A stretch of DNA of 64,000 bases from assembly GCF_016595795.1 (NCBI RefSeq), contig NZ_JAENHN010000066.1, positions 124,001 through 188,000 on the forward strand, given 5' to 3'. Below are positions 59,800 to 64,000 of this stretch, piece by piece; within the stretch, counting starts at the first letter, position 1; each line of letters opens with the position of its first letter. The notes under the pieces are model-generated. The model did not search any database. It was not told where the DNA came from and worked only from the letters and a program-made list of their open reading frames with translations. Made by a program: the position numbers and the translations under genes. The DNA is from Clostridium yunnanense. Lineage in GTDB: Bacteria > Bacillota > Clostridia > Clostridiales > Clostridiaceae.

Positions 59800-61325
59800 T
59801 TTATGAAATTCTTGGAGTAAGAGATTTGCATTTTCATATACATTTATTATCCTATGTCTTCATCTTAGGAATATTTTTATCAATATATGCTTTATCAATT
59901 ATCGTAACCCTTATATCAACTGGTAGACTTAATATAATAAATTTATTAAAAGCTCCACAGGTTATTGATAGGAATGTAATAAATAGTCCTTATATAGGAA
60001 TGTTAGGTCTTATAATAATCATGATATCATTAAGCATACTCTTAATTAAGTTTGATGGCAGAGGGAATATTTTGCTTGCATGCACAATAGCACTTATTTT
60101 AGGGATATATATATTTATATATCAATTTGGTAACTTTATTGCCTATATATTTAAGTAGGAATAGAGCTAACTATCATAAACATATTTTGCTTTTAAGCAA
60201 TCTAAAATATAAATATGGACAAACTAAAAAAATAATATTCATAATAACTCTAATAGTAATAGTTATTATATTTATTAATGGATTCTATTTAAATCTTATA
60301 ATGACTGCCAGTAAATCAGCGAAGGAAAATAATCCTTTCCGCGTTGCGTTTATAAGAGAGAACGGAAAAAATAGTATATCGGAAAAAGAAATACAAAAAT
60401 TGATTAGTAATAGTAAGGATGTTGTAACTGAACACAAAAAACTAGAATTTATAGAAACTAAGACTGATAAAGCAATTATTATATCTGCTGAAGAACTTAG
60501 AAAAGTTTCAGATAGTAACTTGACCATAGGGGAAGGGAAATATATAAGACTTTTTCAAATAAATAACTTAAGTGAAAAGGAAAAAAACAAAGAATTAATG
60601 ACGAAAATAATATAAGTAATAATAGAGTAATTAGAGATTTGGCTAAAGGTTTTAAACTTCAAGATGTTATATTTAGAACATATTTTAATGCACCTGGGTA
60701 TGTATTAAGCAATTGTATTATATTAAACAATAATGACTATCTAGAGGTGAAAAATTCAATAGGTGTAAATATCGGTGTGGTAGAACTTTATAACTTCGAA
60801 GATTGGAAAAAAACTCAACCACTTGTTAAAACTCTACAAAATGCATTTAAAGAAAAAAATAACAATTATGAACCTAATTATGAAGAAAAATATTATCTAC
60901 AAGTTGCCTCGAGAGTAGGAGCTTATAACGAAAATAATCAAGGTGCAAAGATACTCTTCTGTCTATTTAGCTTTTTAGGAATATTTTTTCTTATAAGTAT
61001 TTCTGTAATACTGTCACTTAAGTTTTTTTCCGATTTTGATAATGATAAAGAACAATATAAAAAACTATTTAGGATAGGAATGATGGAAAATGAATTTCTT
61101 AAACTAAAATGTGGCGAATTGAAGGTTATATTTACTACAGCTCCAGTTATTACTATTCCTATAGCTATAACCTATTCACTTGCTTTTGAGGGGGCAAACT
61201 ATTTGAGAAATCTTCAAATGCTTCTAAGTGATATAGCAGTAAGTTTTATTTTTATATTACTAGAAGTACTTTACTATAATATCTGTAAAAGAAGTTATAG
61301 AAAAAGAGTGTCTACATGGATTTAA
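59800..61325 (+). pseudogene. Broken FtsX-type (BceB-like) ABC permease
   Basis: Three overlapping frames continue one protein. The first (to 60158) has helices and 'RLNIINLLKAPQVIDRN'. The second (from about 60150) begins 'LSRNRANYHKHILLLSNLKY' plus an extracytoplasmic segment. The third (to 61325) ends in three helices. One frameshift is near 60150, and another lies near the A-run at 60576-60592. The N-terminal FtsX part (about 200 residues) and the partner ATPase are missing. BceAB-type transporters give peptide-antibiotic resistance, so this may be a dead resistance gene next to the lantibiotic cluster. Confidence 0.75.
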
Positions 61326-61417
61326 GAATTACAAATTAACGAGGTAAGTCGTAGTGGCTTATTTCTTTTTTATTACAAAACTGCAGAGGTCACTTATAAT
61401 ATATTGTTTAAAGTGAA

Positions 61418-61835
61418 CTATCCTTGCTCACTAAGTGATTGTAACTCTTTTAGCGTTTTATTTATAAAACGTTCACCAGTAGAAAATGTTTTAAGTGCAG
61501 CTTTAAGATTTCCTAATTCGCAGTAATAAAAAGTAAGGTTGTTATAGTATAGTCCTTTAATTGTTGAAGAGGCGTCTTTCACATTTAGGTTTAGCATGTA
61601 ATCAATAGCTTTTTGATATTGTCCCTTAAACTATATCCTAGAAGTAGGTTTAGGGCCAATATAGCTTAAGTGATTTGTTTTTTGTCTTATTAATTATAAC
61701 TTGAGTCTCGTCAATATACCTTTCTAAATCAAAATCTTCATTTACAAATACAAAACCTATGCCTATTATGAGGCCAAGTCCTAATCCAATTAGTATAGAG
61801 ATTATAATTTTTTTGAAAAATGATTTCATATTCAT
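61418..61835 (-). pseudogene. Broken small TPR protein with N-terminal membrane helix
   Basis: The first frame gives a membrane helix ('IIISILIGLGLGLIIGIGFV') and 'YIDETQVIINKTKNKSLK', then stops at 61650. A second frame gives 'ALNLLLGYSL', and a third gives 'KGQYQKAIDYMLNL' and 'CELGNLKAALKTFSTGERF' up to the stop at 61418. Together these read like one tetratricopeptide-repeat protein of about 135 residues with two frameshifts. Sequencing error is the other explanation. No function can be given. The start follows GGTGGAAG on the minus strand. Confidence 0.6.
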
Positions 61836-62226
61836 GAGCTTCCACCTAAAGTGTGCAGTTATACTTTACCACCTTAATTATAAAACATAGATTTATAAGC
61901 TTCAATTATAATATATAGTTAAGTATTACTTAGTGTATTATTTATAAGGGCTTTCTATAACTTAACATAGTTAGTTCTCAATGTCTCAAAAATATTTGTA
62001 TAAGAAGTTATGAGGAATTACTTATTGTGATATAATTTCCATTAGTTGGTTTGGAAGCTATGCTTGCATAAAGTGATTAGTTAATAATAGAAAAGAAAAA
62101 TAAGACGGTTACTTTTAAGGAGTTATCAGAGAAACAAAAAGGTTAGGAATAGGTGTGAAAGATTGACAATACAAGTCAAGTAAGAAGTGAGTACTCCATG
62201 ATATCCTTATTTCAGGAGGTGAGGGC
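61836..62226. other. Intergenic region without a recognised gene
   Basis: Nothing identifiable is seen in about 390 bp apart from the GGAGGTGAG ribosome binding site at its right end. The sequence is A+T-rich, without a clear palindrome or canonical promoter. Confidence 0.5.
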
Positions 62227-63135
62227 ATGGAAAGTTTGGAAAAGAAAAATGCTGTTGCTCGTATGGCAAATTATATTGAAGACCATATTAATGAACCAAT
62301 TACATTAAATATGTTGGCAAAAGAAGCTCAATATTCAGTTTGGTATTCTGCTCGAATATTTAAAGAAATCACTGGTAGGACACCTTTTGATTATATCAGG
62401 ATAGCTAGATTGTCAAAGGCTGCATTAAGGCTAAGACACAAAGAAAATAGAATTACTGATGTAGCATTTGATTTTGTATTTGATTCACACGAAGGTTTTA
62501 CAAGAGCTTTTTCAAAACAGTTTGGAATTACTCCAAGTAATTACTGTAATAAGCAACCGTTAATAAAGTTCTTTATACCACAAAATATCCGTGGAAATTA
62601 CCTTACATTTGAAAAGGGAGTGAATATAATGTCTGAAAATCAAAGTGCAAATACTGTTTTTGTTCAAGTAGTTGATCGTCCAGAGAGGAAGGTAATACTA
62701 AAGAGAGGTATCAAAGCTACTCACTATTTTGAGTATTGTGAAGAAGTAGACTGTGAAGTGTGGGATGTACTTTGTGGAATAAAAGAAGCTTTGTACGAAC
62801 CTATTGGAATGTGGTTACCTAAGAGTTTGCAGGAGGCTGGTACTTCAGAATATTGTCAAGGCGTTGAGGTGCCGATTACGTATTCAGGTGAAGTACCAGA
62901 AGGATTCGATTTAATAGAACTACCACCATGTAAGATGATGGTTTTTCAAGGAAGTCCTTATGATGATGAAAATTTTGGCGAAGAAATAGGTAGACTGTGG
63001 GATACAATGAAAAAATATGATCCTAAGGTTTATGGTTTTGAATGGGCTGACGAAGAGGCTCCAAGATTTCAGCTTGCACCAATGGGCTATAGAGGTTATA
63101 TAGAAGCCCGTCCAGTTAGACAATTAAATATATAA
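62227..63135 (+). CDS. AraC-family regulator with C-terminal GyrI-like effector domain
   Basis: The product is 302 residues. Two helix-turn-helix motifs occupy residues about 15-110 ('TLNMLAKEAQYSVWYSARIF', 'ITDVAFDFVFDSHEGFTRAF'), with 'FGITPSNY' at their end. Residues about 140-300 form a GyrI-like/SOUL-type ligand domain ('VDRPERKVILKRGIKATHYF', 'GVEVPITYSGEVPEGFDLIE'). This order, as in Rob/SoxS-like regulators fused to GyrI, is typical of multidrug-responsive activators that bind small hydrophobic drugs. An AGGAGGTGAG site precedes the ATG. No pump gene is adjacent in the window, so the target is unknown. Confidence 0.88.
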   Translation: MESLEKKNAVARMANYIEDHINEPITLNMLAKEAQYSVWYSARIFKEITGRTPFDYIRIARLSKAALRLRHKENRITDVAFDFVFDSHEGFTRAFSKQFGITPSNYCNKQPLIKFFIPQNIRGNYLTFEKGVNIMSENQSANTVFVQVVDRPERKVILKRGIKATHYFEYCEEVDCEVWDVLCGIKEALYEPIGMWLPKSLQEAGTSEYCQGVEVPITYSGEVPEGFDLIELPPCKMMVFQGSPYDDENFGEEIGRLWDTMKKYDPKVYGFEWADEEAPRFQLAPMGYRGYIEARPVRQLNI

Positions 63136-63143
63136 TGATTTTG

Positions 63144-63175
63144 AAGCTCTATATTTTTTTGATATAGGGCTTTTT
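63144..63175 (+). terminator. Terminator after the AraC-GyrI gene
   Basis: AAGCTCTATAT pairs with ATATAGGGCTT (one G-U) around a T-rich loop, followed by five T's. Confidence 0.75.
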
Positions 63176-63381
63176 GTTTTGGTGAGATAAATATCAAATA
63201 TATATATTTTTGAAGTAAAATTCAGTTATGAGATAATGTGCCATTAATAATTAAAGAGATTGTTTATGTGTTTTTGTAACATAGGTGGGATATTTATACA
63301 TATAAGAAGTAATTTACTCTTAGGATTGAATTACATAAAAATCTGCATAATCATGATATAATTACAATAAAGTGATAAGTA

Positions 63382-63478
63382 AAGAGTTCCTATGTCGAAA
63401 GTTAATTTGTGCTTGTTCGAAAATCACACACCTATGAATTTTAGCATGTATAAATTAATTGTTGAGCTAGGAACTCTA
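63382..63478 (+). other. Possible structured leader before the GNAT gene
   Basis: The outer 10-bp arms AGAGTTCCTA / TAGGAACTCT are separated by about 75 nt. Inside, AGTTAATTT can pair with AAATTAATT (one G-U). The element ends 40 bp before the GNAT start. It matches no leader class I know. The remaining gap from 63176 shows nothing else. Confidence 0.4.
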
Positions 63479-63517
63479 TAGTTGATTTAAATAAGAATTA
63501 TAAAACGGGGGATTTGT

Positions 63518-64000
63518 ATGAAAGAAACCTTTTTAGTAGTACCAAGTAAAGATTATGAAAAGAGCTTCCAAGAATATGCGATATGTTATAAAGAAACAGA
63601 GGAAAAGTTCTATTATGAAAAATATAAGAAAGCAATAGAAAACTTTGATGAGTATTTAGAAGAGTTAGAAAATCATTCTAATGGGATAAATGTACCTCTG
63701 GATTGGGTTAGAACCACAAATTATTGGTTAGTAAATAATAATAATGTTGTTGGAGTAGTTAGATTGAGACATGAAGAAATAAAAGGAGCAGGGCATATAG
63801 GTTATGATATATCACCTTGTCATAGAAAAAAAGGCTATGGTACAGAAATACTAAGACAGGCTATAAACAAAGCTAAAGAAATTGGAATAGAGGAACCTAT
63901 TGTTACCTGTAACATATATAATTTAGCTTCTAAAAGGATTATAGAGAAGAACCATGGGCTATTGCTTGGTGAAATCTTTGATGAAGAAGAAAATGAAGAG
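63518..64000 (+). CDS. GNAT-family N-acetyltransferase, 3' end outside the window
   Basis: 161 codons are visible and no stop is reached. The start follows ACGGGGGATT. The N-terminal part is helical ('YYEKYKKAIENFDEYLEELE'), then the GNAT core appears: 'VVGVVRLRHEEIKGAGHIGY' near residue 85 and the acetyl-CoA loop 'SPCHRKKGYGTEILRQAI' near 110, with 'LASKRIIEKNHG' near 140. It resembles the YkwB-type acetyltransferases that act on small molecules. The substrate is unknown. The sequence stops at the right edge. Confidence 0.85.
   Translation, partial: MKETFLVVPSKDYEKSFQEYAICYKETEEKFYYEKYKKAIENFDEYLEELENHSNGINVPLDWVRTTNYWLVNNNNVVGVVRLRHEEIKGAGHIGYDISPCHRKKGYGTEILRQAINKAKEIGIEEPIVTCNIYNLASKRIIEKNHGLLLGEIFDEEENEE

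Overview
The window is about 30% G+C, with tightly spaced genes and strong GGAGG-type ribosome binding sites. An L-box lysine riboswitch, a single-chain PurL, an agr-type peptide quorum-sensing locus and an iscR-iscS-iscU-mnmA operon all point to a chromosome segment of Clostridium sensu stricto. I see no rRNA, tRNA, CRISPR array, phage module or insertion sequence. Both window edges cut genes: a MocR regulator on the left and a GNAT acetyltransferase on the right.

Layout. 1-4.0 kb holds a MocR regulator divergent from a small FMN-binding protein, a DUF1858-type protein behind a 105-bp palindromic repeat, and an AraC regulator beside an SDR oxidoreductase. 4.0-7.2 kb is a lysine-riboswitch-controlled ABC importer with a predicted RNA structure between its binding-protein and permease genes. 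7.3-14.9 kb holds a membrane-anchored serpin, a GGDEF protein, a 2-oxo-acid decarboxylase, a TerC membrane protein, the second copy of the 105-bp repeat, a 29-residue membrane peptide and a divergent alanine racemase. 15.0-26.4 kb is the purine operon purL-E-C-F-M-N-H-D, with a probable attenuator in its leader and a 200-bp hairpin repeat between purL and purE; purK, purA and purB are not in the window. 26.6-31.5 kb holds a second GGDEF protein, DUF402, S51-like and flavin-reductase-like genes, and rarA. 31.6-34.9 kb is Fe-S assembly and tRNA thiolation. 35.0-40.9 kb is a two-component system plus a MacAB-type efflux system that share a putative operator. 41-42.2 kb is a GPP34-like and MerR pair.

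The accessory part is 42.2-61.8 kb. An agr system (agrB, agrA, agrC and a 47-codon agrD lying tail-to-tail with agrC) sits directly before a class II two-component lantibiotic cluster. That cluster holds LanM1, three beta-type precursors inside a long inverted repeat, LanM2, a C39-peptidase LanT, one alpha-type precursor with an unusual C-terminal extension, and LanFEG immunity genes. A flavodoxin-type oxidoreductase follows, then an ABM monooxygenase, a broken FtsX-type permease and a broken TPR gene. A plausible scheme is that the AgrD peptide, matured by AgrB and sensed by AgrC/AgrA, signals density. LanM1 and LanM2 would modify the alpha and beta peptides, LanT would trim and export them, and LanFEG would protect the producer. 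Control of the lantibiotic by agr is inferred from proximity only.

The most notable items are the extended alpha-lantibiotic, the inverted repeat around the beta-precursor cassette, the separated agrD, the RNA element inside the lysine-transporter operon, the purL attenuator and the shared 11-bp-phased operator of the two-component and efflux operons.
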